This document shows, piece by piece, positions 1-8,742 of a stretch of DNA of 64,000 nt. The DNA is from Marivirga aurantiaca. Lineage in GTDB: Bacteria; Bacteroidota; Bacteroidia; Cytophagales; Cyclobacteriaceae. The stretch is taken from the NCBI RefSeq assembly GCF_016679925.1, contig NZ_JAEQBW010000005.1, forward strand, positions 124,001 to 188,000, read 5' to 3'. Position 1 is the stretch's first letter. Each line of letters opens with the position of its first letter. The notes under the pieces are model-generated. The model ran no database searches, was not told the DNA's origin, and saw only the letters and a list, made by a program, of their open reading frames with translations. The position numbers and the translations under genes are program-made.

Positions 1-628
1 TTATTCGATTTTCAATATCAGGCTTAACCCAATATTTCACAGTATTCCTTATTTCATTTTCCCGAATAACCATAGTCACCTCTTTGGCTCCTTTCCTATA
101 ACATTCCAGTGCTGCATCTACTGCAGAGTTTGCTGCACCAATTATTATCAGCCTTTGGTCATAATATGGGTGTGGTTCTTTGTAATAATGTGTAACCATT
201 GGTAAACCTTCACCGGGGATACCCAGCATATGTGGCAAATCATAAAAGCCCGTTGCCAGAATCACATTTTCTGCATTTATCTCCTGTTTCTCAGTTTGTA
301 CTAAAAAGCCATCCCCATTCTTCTCAACAGTTTTCACAGCATTATAAAGAGAAGTATTTAATTTTTTGAAAGATGCTACTCTTCTATAATATTCCAATGC
401 CTCCATTCTGGTGGGCTTGGGATTATGGGAGATGAAAGGAATTTCTCCAATCTCTAATTTATCGGATGTGCTGAAAAAAGTCATCCCGTAAGGATAATGG
501 TACAATGAATTAACAAGGGTGCCTTTGTCAACAATAATATGGGATAAGCCTGCCTCTTGTGCCTTTATGCCACAAGCAAGACCAATGGGGCCTGCACCAA
601 TGATTACTACATCATAGTTTGATTGCAT
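1..628 (-). CDS. ypdA: YpdA-like FAD/NAD(P)-dependent oxidoreductase, 3' end cut by the window
   Basis: About 209 codons are visible and the frame runs open to base 1, so the C-terminus lies outside the window. The N-terminus has the dinucleotide-binding motif GAGPIGLACG directly after a beta strand (DVVIIGAG). A second nucleotide-binding motif, IIGAANSAVDAAL, lies near residue 160 after an ATGFYD stretch. This arrangement resembles the YpdA family (putative bacillithiol disulfide reductase) within the thioredoxin-reductase fold; no CxxC pair is visible in the part present. The ATG at 626-628 is the first good start. The family call rests on recalled sequence style, so a general thioredoxin-reductase-like oxidoreductase is the fallback. 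Confidence 0.75.
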   Translation of the reverse strand, partial: MQSNYDVVIIGAGPIGLACGIKAQEAGLSHIIVDKGTLVNSLYHYPYGMTFFSTSDKLEIGEIPFISHNPKPTRMEALEYYRRVASFKKLNTSLYNAVKTVEKNGDGFLVQTEKQEINAENVILATGFYDLPHMLGIPGEGLPMVTHYYKEPHPYYDQRLIIIGAANSAVDAALECYRKGAKEVTMVIRENEIRNTVKYWVKPDIENRI

Positions 629-854
629 ACTGTTGTCCGTTAATTACAGTTTGCCATTTCAGATTAATGGCATTACCTTAAATAAATACGAAAACAAGGT
701 ATAAAGTTTATTATCAATAAAAACAACAAAGCACTTTACACCCCTTTCTGTACTTCTTTAAATGGGAAATTTAAAGTTAAAACCTCTTTTTCGAAAGCTT
801 TAACCGGCTGAAATTAATCCGGAGACCCGAGATATCTGGGAATTGACTAAGCAG

Positions 855-1808
855 TTAATAATGATACGCAGGTATGTTTTCTAAAATATCTGCTACCATA
901 TCTTCTAATAAATATTGCGGTTTCCATCCCCAGTCTTTACTGGCAATGCTATCATCCATGCTATTGGGCCATGAGTCGGCTATTTTCTGCCTGTAATCAG
1001 GTTTAAAACTGATCGTAAAATCAGGATGATGCTTTTTGATAGCTTCATAAATTTCTTTCGGACTAAAACTCATAGCGCTCACATTATAGCTGGAGCGAAC
1101 AGAAAGGTTCTCAGATGGTGCCTGCATCAAATCAATGGTTGCTTTAATGGCATCCGGCATATACATCATTGGCAAGTAAGCATCCTCAGCTAAAAAACAT
1201 TCAAAATGCTCGCTATTAAGAGCTTTATGGAAAATATCCACAGCATAATCAGTAGTACCACCACCAGGTAAAGATTTGTAGCCAATCAAACCTGGATATC
1301 GCAAGCTTCTTACGTCTACTCCATATTTCTGGAAATAATATTCACACCATCTTTCACCCGCTTGCTTACTAATTCCATATACTGTATTAGGATCCATCAC
1401 ACAATGTTGGGGGGTATTGTTCACAGGAGAATTGGGGCCAAATACTGCAATGGAGCTAGGCCAATATACTTTGTCCAAATTCTTTTCCTTCGCTATCTCA
1501 AGAACATTCAAAAGGCTTTGCATATTCAAGTCCCAGGCAAATTTGGGATTCTGCTCTCCTTTTGCAGATAAGATAGCGGCTAATAAATAGATTTGAGTTA
1601 CTTTATATTGATCAACAATTGAGGCAATTTTTAGGGCATCCATAGCATTTAACTGCTCAAAAGGCCCTTCTTCAAGTTGCTCAGGCCGGGGAGCCTGGAT
1701 ATCGGAAGCTATTACATTGGCATTACCGTAAATAGCTCTAAGTTCAGCTGTAAGTTCTGTTCCTAACTGTCCGCCTGCTCCAATTATTAATATAGTGTCC
1801 GTCTCCAT
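855..1808 (-). CDS. tdh: NAD-dependent epimerase/dehydratase family, probable L-threonine 3-dehydrogenase (SDR type)
   Basis: 317 residues, an extended short-chain dehydrogenase. The Rossmann motif GAGGQLG is at residues 10-16, the catalytic serines SS at 118-119 and the YxxxK pair at Y144/K148. Length and sequence resemble the SDR-type L-threonine dehydrogenases of Bacteroidota, which oxidise L-threonine to 2-amino-3-ketobutyrate with NAD. The partner Kbl (aminoketobutyrate CoA ligase) is not in this window. The ATG at 1806-1808 is followed upstream by a perfect 6+1+6 inverted repeat at 1822-1834 that could be an operator. A sugar-nucleotide epimerase is the main alternative, but the C-terminal half (KPDYRQKIADSWP) fits the threonine dehydrogenase group. 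Confidence 0.8.
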   Translation of the reverse strand: METDTILIIGAGGQLGTELTAELRAIYGNANVIASDIQAPRPEQLEEGPFEQLNAMDALKIASIVDQYKVTQIYLLAAILSAKGEQNPKFAWDLNMQSLLNVLEIAKEKNLDKVYWPSSIAVFGPNSPVNNTPQHCVMDPNTVYGISKQAGERWCEYYFQKYGVDVRSLRYPGLIGYKSLPGGGTTDYAVDIFHKALNSEHFECFLAEDAYLPMMYMPDAIKATIDLMQAPSENLSVRSSYNVSAMSFSPKEIYEAIKKHHPDFTISFKPDYRQKIADSWPNSMDDSIASKDWGWKPQYLLEDMVADILENIPAYHY

Positions 1809-1821
1809 AGCATAAATTTTG

Positions 1822-1834
1822 CACGAATTTCGTG
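1822..1834. promoter_or_regulatory. Palindrome CACGAA-T-TTCGTG upstream of the threonine dehydrogenase gene
   Basis: A perfect 6-bp inverted repeat with a one-base centre sits 14 bases upstream of the ATG at 1808. Size and place fit a dimeric repressor operator or a small hairpin in the leader. No regulator is identified, so the role is inference. Confidence 0.35.
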
Positions 1835-2072
1835 AAATATTTGGATCAAAAAAATTAAACCCAAGCTAATTGGAATAAAGCCTGAAGGAGATCACAGACA
1901 TCTTTCTTTATTAATAATTACTCATCAAAAATATCTACCTTATGACGAATTTATATCCGATTTCAAATGTTAATTCAGCAGTTTGAAGAAAAGTAATCAT
2001 TGCTCACTATTTAGACAAAAAATAAATAAGGGAATCTAATCCCATCTTCTTCTTTTCTTAGTGCTTAACTAT

Positions 2073-2080
2073 TAATTTTG
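2073..2080 (+). promoter_or_regulatory. Bacteroidota-type -7 box (TAATTTTG) for hemA
   Basis: TAATTTTG matches TAnnTTTG, the -7 element read by the primary sigma factor of Bacteroidota. No clear TTG is seen at the -33 position. Transcription would start about 2086, giving a roughly 13-base leader to the ATG at 2099. This also argues against the in-frame TTG at 2078, which lies inside the box. Confidence 0.5.
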
Positions 2081-2098
2081 CGTATCGGAATTTTAAAT

Positions 2099-3364
2099 AT
2101 GTATCAGAATTTTAAAGCCTTAAGTCTATCTTTCAAAAATGCCCCTATTCAAATTAGGGAGCAGGTTTCCCTCAGCGATGAGGCAGTAGGAAGATTACTC
2201 CATTATTTTAAGGAATTTACTTCAGCAACAGATGTATTGGTGCTATCCACCTGCAATCGCACAGAAGTATATTATTTAAATGAGGATGAGCTAAGCGAGG
2301 ACATTATCAAACTAATAGGCATTGAAAAAGGAATTACCAATTTTGATCATATAAAGCCTTTTTTCGAAATAATTAACGACCATCAGGAAGCCATCAAACA
2401 TTTATTCCAGGTTTCAATGGGCCTTGAAGCACAAGTAGTTGGAGATGTTCAAATTTCAAATCAGGTAAAAAGAGCCTATCAGTCATCAGCAGATTTACAG
2501 CTGGCTGGCCCATTTTTACACAGATTGATGCACACTATTTTCTTTACCAATAAAAGAGTGGTTCAGGAAACAACTTTCCGTGACGGTGCGGCTTCTGTAT
2601 CTTATGCAGCTACTGAACTGGTAAAAACACTTACCGCTGAAATCAGTTCTCCGCGAATATTGGTAGTAGGTGTAGGGGAAATTGGTGAGGATGTTTGCAG
2701 AAACTTAATTGGAGCCAGCAACATGTCCGTCAAAATAACCAATCGTACAGAAGAAAAAGCGCAACAATTAGCATTGGAATGTGGATTTGAAGTGCAGCCA
2801 TTTTCTGATCTTTGGAAAGCCGTGAGTGAGGCAGATGTGATTATTTCTTCTGTAGGTTCTGAGAATCCTCTTTTCACAAAGAACAAAGTGGACGAGTTGG
2901 AGATACTTAGCTTCAAATACTTTATAGATTTATCAGTGCCCCGTAGCGTAGGTATTGATGTGGAAGAAAACCCTGCGACCATTGTTTACAATGTAGATAG
3001 TATCAAAAGCAAAGCAGATGTTGCTTTGGAAAAAAGGATCAAGGCTATTCCTCAGGTTCAATCAATTATTGAAGAAGCTATTGCTGAATTCAATGACTGG
3101 TCCAAAGAAATGATTGTTTCGCCAACCATCAACAATCTAAAAAATGCTCTGGAGCAAATACGACAGGAGGAATTGGCCCGGTATTTGAAAGAAATCAATG
3201 AGTCTGAAAGCGATTTAGTGGAGAAAGTTACCAAAAGCATGATGCAAAAAATCATAAAACTACCGGTTTTACAGTTGAAAGCAGCTTGCAAACGAGGTGA
3301 GGCTGAAACACTGATCGACTTGCTCAATGATTTATTTGATCTTGAAAAAAAACAAGTCAAGTAA
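2099..3364 (+). CDS. hemA: Glutamyl-tRNA reductase
   Basis: First committed enzyme of C5-pathway tetrapyrrole synthesis: it reduces glutamyl-tRNA(Glu) to glutamate-1-semialdehyde with NADPH. From the ATG at 2099 the protein has 421 residues. The signature STCNRTE carries the catalytic cysteine (C52), and VVGVGEIG in the middle is the NADPH-binding Rossmann motif. The C-terminal third is the helical dimerisation region. The frame is open to a TTG at 2078, but that codon overlaps a -7 promoter box, and the MYQNFKALS start matches the usual family N-terminus. hemD (29.6 kb) and hemW (33.3 kb) are in the window but not linked. Confidence 0.95.
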   Translation: MYQNFKALSLSFKNAPIQIREQVSLSDEAVGRLLHYFKEFTSATDVLVLSTCNRTEVYYLNEDELSEDIIKLIGIEKGITNFDHIKPFFEIINDHQEAIKHLFQVSMGLEAQVVGDVQISNQVKRAYQSSADLQLAGPFLHRLMHTIFFTNKRVVQETTFRDGAASVSYAATELVKTLTAEISSPRILVVGVGEIGEDVCRNLIGASNMSVKITNRTEEKAQQLALECGFEVQPFSDLWKAVSEADVIISSVGSENPLFTKNKVDELEILSFKYFIDLSVPRSVGIDVEENPATIVYNVDSIKSKADVALEKRIKAIPQVQSIIEEAIAEFNDWSKEMIVSPTINNLKNALEQIRQEELARYLKEINESESDLVEKVTKSMMQKIIKLPVLQLKAACKRGEAETLIDLLNDLFDLEKKQVK

Positions 3365-3379
3365 ATCATTAAAATTAAC

Positions 3380-3410
3380 TTGTTACTGAGAGGGCTTTCC
3401 TCTATTTTTG
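3380..3410 (+). promoter_or_regulatory. Promoter TTG-N20-TATTTTTG
   Basis: A TTG at 3380-3382 and TATTTTTG at 3403-3410 are 20 bases apart, which fits the Bacteroidota -33/-7 consensus (TTG / TAnnTTTG, 19-21 bp). It begins just after the hemA stop codon and faces the 44-codon gene at 3436, so that small gene very likely has its own transcript. Confidence 0.65.
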
Positions 3411-3435
3411 TCACTCATAATAAAAAAAGTAAACC

Positions 3436-3570
3436 ATGATTTTTGATATTCCCGTAACCGAAGGTGCCAATCTGTTTTTTTGGATTTTAGTTTCTCTTAT
3501 AGGTCTTGTTAATGCTATTCTTTTTATTGACAAGAGAAATACAGATAAAGAAACTGACACCAAATCATAA
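3436..3570 (+). CDS. Small single-pass membrane protein, 44 residues, unknown function
   Basis: An ATG at 3436 opens 44 codons ending at TAA 3568-3570. Residues about 13-30 (LFFWILVSLIGLVNAILF) form one hydrophobic helix, followed by a charged tail (DKRNTDKETDTKS). A short acidic N-terminus precedes the helix. I do not recognise the family. The coding call is supported by a good promoter 26 bases upstream and by the clear membrane-then-charged pattern. It sits between hemA and an outer-membrane barrel gene that starts 29 bases downstream and could share its transcript. Confidence 0.65.
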   Translation: MIFDIPVTEGANLFFWILVSLIGLVNAILFIDKRNTDKETDTKS

Positions 3571-3599
3571 TTTACTCCTTACAAAAAAGTTTATTTAGT

Positions 3600-4286
3600 A
3601 TGAAAAAGAAACACCTCATTTTCATACTTCTCCTATTTGTCCTGTGCTCCGAAAAAGCACAGTCACAATCTTATATTGGTACAAAATCAGGAGTAAATAT
3701 TCCCTCAGTCTATTTCACTGATTTTGTAATTGATACCCGGTTCAGAACTGGTTATTTTGCCTCTCCTTATATTAGCCTAACTTATCGCTATATGCACCAT
3801 CCCAAAATAGGAATCCAAATGGACTTGGCTTATTCCTCAAAAGGTTGGCAACAAAACACTTTGGAATTCACTAATTCTTTTCGTACAGAAATTAATTATA
3901 TAGAAATGCCGGTATATATGCATTGGGCAATCATTGGCAACAAGAATTTTAAATTTAACATAGACCTGGGGTTTTATACAGCCTATGCCATCAGCACCAA
4001 CAAAACTGTGAAAAATGATCAGGATGTAGAAGAAAATATACTTCGCTATAATATTGAAACAGACAATAAAGGTGACTTCGGATTAGTAATGGGAGCAAGC
4101 TTATCATACAATTTTCCATTTGGCATTATACAGATTGAAGGAGGATTTAAAACAGGCTTTGCCAATATTTTCCCCCGTAGTTATATCAAAAAAGAAAATC
4201 CTGCTGTTTCAACTAACCAGGTGCCCAATATCACAATCAGCTATTTAATCCCCCTCTCAAGATCCGGCAAGAGTAAAAATGACTAA
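3600..4286 (+). CDS. PorT/OmpW-like outer membrane beta-barrel protein
   Basis: 228 residues beginning with a lysine-rich signal peptide (MKKKHLIFILLLFVLCSEKAQSQ) that ends at an SQ-type cleavage site common in this phylum. The mature part has alternating hydrophobic and polar strands with many aromatic residues (SYIGTKSGVNIPSVYFTDF, YFASPYISLTYRYM) and ends with a strand-like segment (PNITISYLIPLS). This is the pattern of the 'outer membrane protein beta-barrel' family typical of Bacteroidota, some members of which (PorT) serve type IX secretion. There is no direct evidence that this copy is PorT; treat it as a generic eight-strand barrel. Confidence 0.7.
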   Translation: MKKKHLIFILLLFVLCSEKAQSQSYIGTKSGVNIPSVYFTDFVIDTRFRTGYFASPYISLTYRYMHHPKIGIQMDLAYSSKGWQQNTLEFTNSFRTEINYIEMPVYMHWAIIGNKNFKFNIDLGFYTAYAISTNKTVKNDQDVEENILRYNIETDNKGDFGLVMGASLSYNFPFGIIQIEGGFKTGFANIFPRSYIKKENPAVSTNQVPNITISYLIPLSRSGKSKND

Positions 4287-4402
4287 ACAGTAAGTGCTGT
4301 TGGCATATCCTTAGTTCATTTATTATCATTTTATTTACCATAAAAGCTGGAATCATTTCTTCATTTTTTTACTTTAGTTAAAATAAATAGTATCAATACT
4401 TT

Positions 4403-5551
4403 ATGAAAAAACATTTTTGCAAAGCCAACATTCTTGTATTGCTCCTTTTGACCACTTCTTTTCTTAAAGCACAGGATGTTCCGCTAAAGATATATCAAGA
4501 AAAAACAGAAGACGGTTACATTTTCTATGCTGATAATTCAGCAATGGTGCCCTATTCCATTCAGCTTAACTTTAAAGAATTGGTCAATTTAAAGCCTGAC
4601 AAAAACCTGAAAGGGTATATTGCAGTGGCTCCTGCTAAAACCACTAAAAAAGAGATATTGAGATTAATCAAAGGAAAAGAAGGTAACACTTCTTTCGATT
4701 TTAATTACATTTTCTCAATAGGTGATCCTAATTTAAAACCTGATGAGGATTTCGCCTATTGGTTTCCTTATGCACATGGTAATAAGGAAAAGGTAGCGCA
4801 AGGAAATAATGGATCCGGAACACACAAAGGCATCAACGCAATTGATTTCAATTTGCAAATTGGAGAGGCCATTCATGCAGCACGTGGCGGTTTGGTAATT
4901 GAAGTAAAGGAAGATTCCAACATTGGAGGCAATGATCCCAAATTTGAGAAATATGGCAATTTCATCCGGGTATATCATACTGATGGCACCATTGCAGATT
5001 ATGTACATTTACAGCAAAATGGAAGCCTGGTAAGAAAAGGGGACAAAGTAAATGCCGGGGACAAAATAGGCTATAGTGGAAATACTGGTTGGAGTTCCGG
5101 ACCACATCTACATTTTATGGTTACTTACAGTAAAGATTTCCATAGCATATCACTCCCAGTCAAGTTTCTCAATTATGATGGTAAAAAAGTGATGCCTCTG
5201 GAAGGAAATAGTTATTACGCATTTCACAAGGGGAAACCTGAGTTTGAGGTAGAAACAAAAGAAAATTTTATAGAAAGCGTTTATGAAAACAGAACAGAAA
5301 AATCAACCAAGAAGGATAATATTGAAATCACCTCAGATAGTTATGATGAATATACTCTGATCTATGTAGATAATGGGTTCAATAGAAGTATTAGCGGGAA
5401 ATTATTTGTACAGGTCCAGAATATGGAAAGTACGAAAGAACTTCCCTATGAGTTTGAAGTACCTGCCAAAACAAAACTTTACTTATTAGCCTTAAAACCT
5501 ACGAATACTTCAGCTAAATTTGGTTATCAGTTATCCGCTGAATTTAAATAA
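4403..5551 (+). CDS. Secreted M23 (LytM-type) metallopeptidase
   Basis: 382 residues. A signal peptide (about 1-24, ending LKAQ) precedes an N-terminal domain of unknown role. The M23 domain at about 135-245 has the zinc ligands H141 and D148 (HKGINAID) and H235/H237 (GPHLHF), with a further catalytic H202 (DYVHL), so it looks active. A C-terminal beta-rich region of about 110 residues follows. M23 enzymes cut peptidoglycan cross-bridges, so a cell-wall hydrolase in the periplasm or outside is expected. The gene is separated by about 116 bases from the barrel gene upstream and by 38 bases from rmuC downstream. Confidence 0.88.
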   Translation: MKKHFCKANILVLLLLTTSFLKAQDVPLKIYQEKTEDGYIFYADNSAMVPYSIQLNFKELVNLKPDKNLKGYIAVAPAKTTKKEILRLIKGKEGNTSFDFNYIFSIGDPNLKPDEDFAYWFPYAHGNKEKVAQGNNGSGTHKGINAIDFNLQIGEAIHAARGGLVIEVKEDSNIGGNDPKFEKYGNFIRVYHTDGTIADYVHLQQNGSLVRKGDKVNAGDKIGYSGNTGWSSGPHLHFMVTYSKDFHSISLPVKFLNYDGKKVMPLEGNSYYAFHKGKPEFEVETKENFIESVYENRTEKSTKKDNIEITSDSYDEYTLIYVDNGFNRSISGKLFVQVQNMESTKELPYEFEVPAKTKLYLLALKPTNTSAKFGYQLSAEFK

Positions 5552-5589
5552 GCATACTGATGCGCAATGCATCAATCAAGAAAACAATT

Positions 5590-6918
5590 ATGGAAATTAT
5601 TTGGCTTATCACAGGTTTATTAATTGGAGCAACATTGGCTTATTTCATTGTTAAATCACAACATGGATCAAATGGGCAACTTGAAAGCCTGAAGGAAGAA
5701 AAACAAACTCTTCATACACAGCTAAGCTTAATCAAAAATGATAAAGAAAATATGCGGAGAGAGTTACTCCAGGAAAAAAATGAACTAAAATTTGAGCGCG
5801 AAAAAAATATCCAGTTAAATAGGGAATTATCTTCTGCAGAATCGGATTATAAAAACCTTAGAATAAAGCTGGAAGAGCAAAAAGCAGAGCTGGCTGAAAT
5901 CCAGACTCAATTCCGGAATGAATTTAAAAACCTGGCACAGGATATTTTTGAGGAAAAAAGCAAAAAATTCACTGATCAGAACAAAACAAACATTGGAGAA
6001 TTGCTCAACCCTTTAAAAGATAAAATAGATAAATTTGAAGAGAGGGCTGAGAAAAGCAGTAAAGAAAACCTGAGCTGGAATAGTGCTTTAAAAGAGCAAA
6101 TCAACTCACTGAAAGAACTTAATTTACAAATTACTAAAGAAGCTGAGAACCTCACCAGGGCATTAAAAGGTGACTCAAAAGCGCAAGGAAATTGGGGTGA
6201 AATGCAGCTTGAACTTATTTTGGAAAAGGTTGGCCTGCAAAAAGGAACTCATTATGAAAAAGAAAGAAATTTTAAAAATGAAGGTGGAGCCAATCAACGA
6301 CTGGATTATATTATTAAAATGCCCGATGAGAAATACCTGGTTTTGGATTCAAAAGTTTCGTTAACCGCTTATAGTAATTACTTTGACGCTACTGATGATG
6401 TTAGCCAGGCTAAATACCTGAAGAACCATTTGGAAAGCATCAATTCCCACATTAAAATATTGGGTGATAAAAATTATCAAAACCTCTACGACATCAATCA
6501 GCCGGATTTCGTATTAATGTTTATAGCCAATGAGCCTGCATTGATGATGGCACTAAAGGAAGATGCCAGTTTGTATGAAAAAGCTTTAAATAAAAACATT
6601 GTTTTGGTTTCTACTAGTACCTTAATGGCTACTTTACGAACTATTTCATATATCTGGAAACAAGATCTTCAAAACAGGAATGCGATTGAAATTGCTGTTC
6701 AGGCCGGGAAATTATATGATAAGTTTGTGAATTTTTCCGAAGACTTGCTTAAAGTCGGAAACCATCTGCAAACTACCCAGAACAGTTATTCCGATGCGAT
6801 GAAAAAATTAGCTGATGGTAAAGATAATCTGATCAGGAAAACTGAGAAGTTGAAAGAACTAGGTGCCAGGGCCAGCAAAACCATAGACGCCCGGCTTTTG
6901 GACAAAGCCGGTGAATAA
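5590..6918 (+). CDS. rmuC: DNA recombination protein RmuC homologue
   Basis: 442 residues from the ATG at 5590; the frame is open back to 5560, but the downstream methionine begins a clean N-terminal membrane helix (MEIIWLITGLLIGATLAYFIV). A long coiled coil follows (about 35-180), then the RmuC nuclease-like domain with GDSKAQGNWGEMQLE and VLDSKVSL, which fit the PD-(D/E)xK fold proposed for the family. RmuC limits inversions at short inverted repeats in E. coli; the biochemical reaction is not firmly known. Confidence 0.9.
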   Translation: MEIIWLITGLLIGATLAYFIVKSQHGSNGQLESLKEEKQTLHTQLSLIKNDKENMRRELLQEKNELKFEREKNIQLNRELSSAESDYKNLRIKLEEQKAELAEIQTQFRNEFKNLAQDIFEEKSKKFTDQNKTNIGELLNPLKDKIDKFEERAEKSSKENLSWNSALKEQINSLKELNLQITKEAENLTRALKGDSKAQGNWGEMQLELILEKVGLQKGTHYEKERNFKNEGGANQRLDYIIKMPDEKYLVLDSKVSLTAYSNYFDATDDVSQAKYLKNHLESINSHIKILGDKNYQNLYDINQPDFVLMFIANEPALMMALKEDASLYEKALNKNIVLVSTSTLMATLRTISYIWKQDLQNRNAIEIAVQAGKLYDKFVNFSEDLLKVGNHLQTTQNSYSDAMKKLADGKDNLIRKTEKLKELGARASKTIDARLLDKAGE

Positions 6919-6946
6919 TATATATACATAGAAATCGTTATAGCTG

Positions 6947-7753
6947 ATGGTGAAAAAATTACTCTTTTTAGTTCTTAGTATGTTAATGGTAAGTATTACT
7001 AATGCGCAATCTATTAAGGGTACACTATATTCTTCTCAAGATAGCTTGGCCATTGAAGGGGCGCATATTATTAATACTACCAGGACTACAATGGCTACCT
7101 CATCGGCTGTTGGAATTTTCACTTTGGAGGCTCTTCCTGGCGATACAATGGTAATCAGCAACATTAACTATAATACAAAACAATTCATAGTGCCGAAAAA
7201 GAAAGAAGTAACTATTTGGTTAAACCCTGCTGAAATACAATTGAAAGAAGTGGTAGTCAATAACATCCCTGAATCTCAGGCTGATTTTAGAAAAAAACTC
7301 GTTGACATGCCGATGCAGGACGATGGTAATTTCCTGCCTCTCGGGGTAACTCCTGGAAAACCAATGGGGAAAATCCCAAAGGCCCACGAACGAGCATCTG
7401 ACATTAAATATGGATATAAAGCAATAGGGCCTGTTATAGGCCCCTCTGTTGTAGTTCCGATGTCTTTTTTCACCAAGAAATTCAGTAAAAAGCACAAAGC
7501 TAAAATAAAATATTATGAAACGGTGGCCTATCAGGGTAATACCATTCTTTCCAATAAAAAATATAACAGGGAATTGGTAGCCCAGCTTACTGGACTAAAA
7601 GAAGAAAAGCTAACGGAATTTATACATTTTATGGATTTGGACAGTGAATTTATTGGTCGTGCATCTGAATATGAGATTGCTGTTAAGGTGATGAAAGAAT
7701 TTGAAAATTACCTATACAAGCTTTCAGCTACTGACAGTACTGGAAAAGGATAA
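6947..7753 (+). CDS. Secreted protein with carboxypeptidase-regulatory-like domain, copy 1 of a tandem pair
   Basis: 268 residues. A signal peptide (1-20, ending TNAQ) is followed by a carboxypeptidase D regulatory-like beta domain (about 22-100: IKGTLYSSQDSLAIEGAHI ... EVTIWLNPAEIQLKEV), the plug-entry domain often seen before TonB receptors but here without a barrel. The C-terminal half is basic and helical, with no recognised fold. The next gene is a close paralogue. The two share about 18 bases of upstream leader (ATCGTTATA), so the duplication included the translation signals. A periplasmic or outer-membrane location is likely; the function is unknown. Confidence 0.75.
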   Translation: MVKKLLFLVLSMLMVSITNAQSIKGTLYSSQDSLAIEGAHIINTTRTTMATSSAVGIFTLEALPGDTMVISNINYNTKQFIVPKKKEVTIWLNPAEIQLKEVVVNNIPESQADFRKKLVDMPMQDDGNFLPLGVTPGKPMGKIPKAHERASDIKYGYKAIGPVIGPSVVVPMSFFTKKFSKKHKAKIKYYETVAYQGNTILSNKKYNRELVAQLTGLKEEKLTEFIHFMDLDSEFIGRASEYEIAVKVMKEFENYLYKLSATDSTGKG

Positions 7754-7840
7754 TTTGGTAAGCAAAGGAACTATCTGAAAGTTTTACCTTCAGCTTGAAT
7801 TAGCTAGTAATAATTTACAAATTAGAATCGTTATAATTGG

Positions 7841-8617
7841 ATGATGAAAAAATTACTCCTTCTTTCTTTTATTATTTTTATGGCAAGTATGGCAAATGGC
7901 CAGTCAATAAAGGGTACACTTTACTCCTCACAAGATAGCCTTGCCATTGAAGGGGCACATATAATTAATACCACCAAGAGCAAAATGGCTACCTCATCGG
8001 CTGCTGGTGTTTTTATTTTGGAGGCTCTTCCTGGCGACACAATGGTAATTAGTAACATTAACTTTAATACCAGGCAATTCATTGTGCCAGAAAAGAAAGA
8101 AGTAACTATATGGCTGAATCCGGCTGAAATACAATTGAAAGAAGTGATAGTCAATAACATTCCTAAATCCGAAGCAGATTTTAGGAAGAAATTAATTGAT
8201 ATGCCTATGCAGGATAATGGCAATTTCTTACCTTTTGGTGTCACTCCGGGAAAACCTATGGGGAAGATCCCTGTAAATTATGATCGAAATGTTACTAATA
8301 GCGTAGGCTATGCTATAAACAAACCGGTCTCTTTCATTCAGAAGAAACTAAGCAAAAAATATAAAGCCAAGAGGAAATATTACGAAACGGTTGCTTCTCA
8401 GGGCAATACCATTCTTGCCCATAAAAAATTTAATAGGGAGCTTGTTAATTCTATCACAGGTCTTGAAGAAGAAAAATTAACAAAGTTTATTGATTTTATG
8501 GATCTGGACAATTCATTTATCATGAACTCTTCTGATTATGAAATTGCTGCCAGAATTATCAGCGAATTTAAAAGCTATCAGGATCAACAGATGTCTGACA
8601 GCGTTGAAAAAGGATAA
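7841..8617 (+). CDS. Secreted protein with carboxypeptidase-regulatory-like domain, copy 2 of a tandem pair
   Basis: 258 residues, nearly co-linear with the preceding gene: same signal-peptide style (ends ANGQ), same regulatory-like domain (IKGTLYSSQDSLAIEGAHI repeated almost exactly) and the same FRKKL.DMPMQD..NFLP block. It lacks about 14 residues that copy 1 has after PMGKIP (the KAIGPVIGPSVVVP stretch). The C-termini diverge more than the N-termini. An 87-base gap separates the copies. Function is unknown; the pair looks like a recent tandem duplication under divergence. Confidence 0.75.
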   Translation: MMKKLLLLSFIIFMASMANGQSIKGTLYSSQDSLAIEGAHIINTTKSKMATSSAAGVFILEALPGDTMVISNINFNTRQFIVPEKKEVTIWLNPAEIQLKEVIVNNIPKSEADFRKKLIDMPMQDNGNFLPFGVTPGKPMGKIPVNYDRNVTNSVGYAINKPVSFIQKKLSKKYKAKRKYYETVASQGNTILAHKKFNRELVNSITGLEEEKLTKFIDFMDLDNSFIMNSSDYEIAARIISEFKSYQDQQMSDSVEKG

Positions 8618-8742
8618 CAACACTTATAAAACCATCTTTCGTTAGCATTTATTATGTTTTTTAGCGAAGTCTACAATTGCTATCATCAATTTATTACCTT
8701 CAAGAATTAATTCTAAGCTAATTTATTAGCAATACCCATTTC

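Noticed and set aside
1362-1571. 69-codon plus-strand frame inside the threonine dehydrogenase gene
   Set aside because: Antisense shadow with no independent promoter or known domain; the minus-strand enzyme is complete.
2078-2098. TTG start for hemA, seven codons upstream of the ATG
   Set aside because: The TTG is inside a -7 promoter box (2073-2080), so it would not be in the mRNA, and the family begins at the next methionine.
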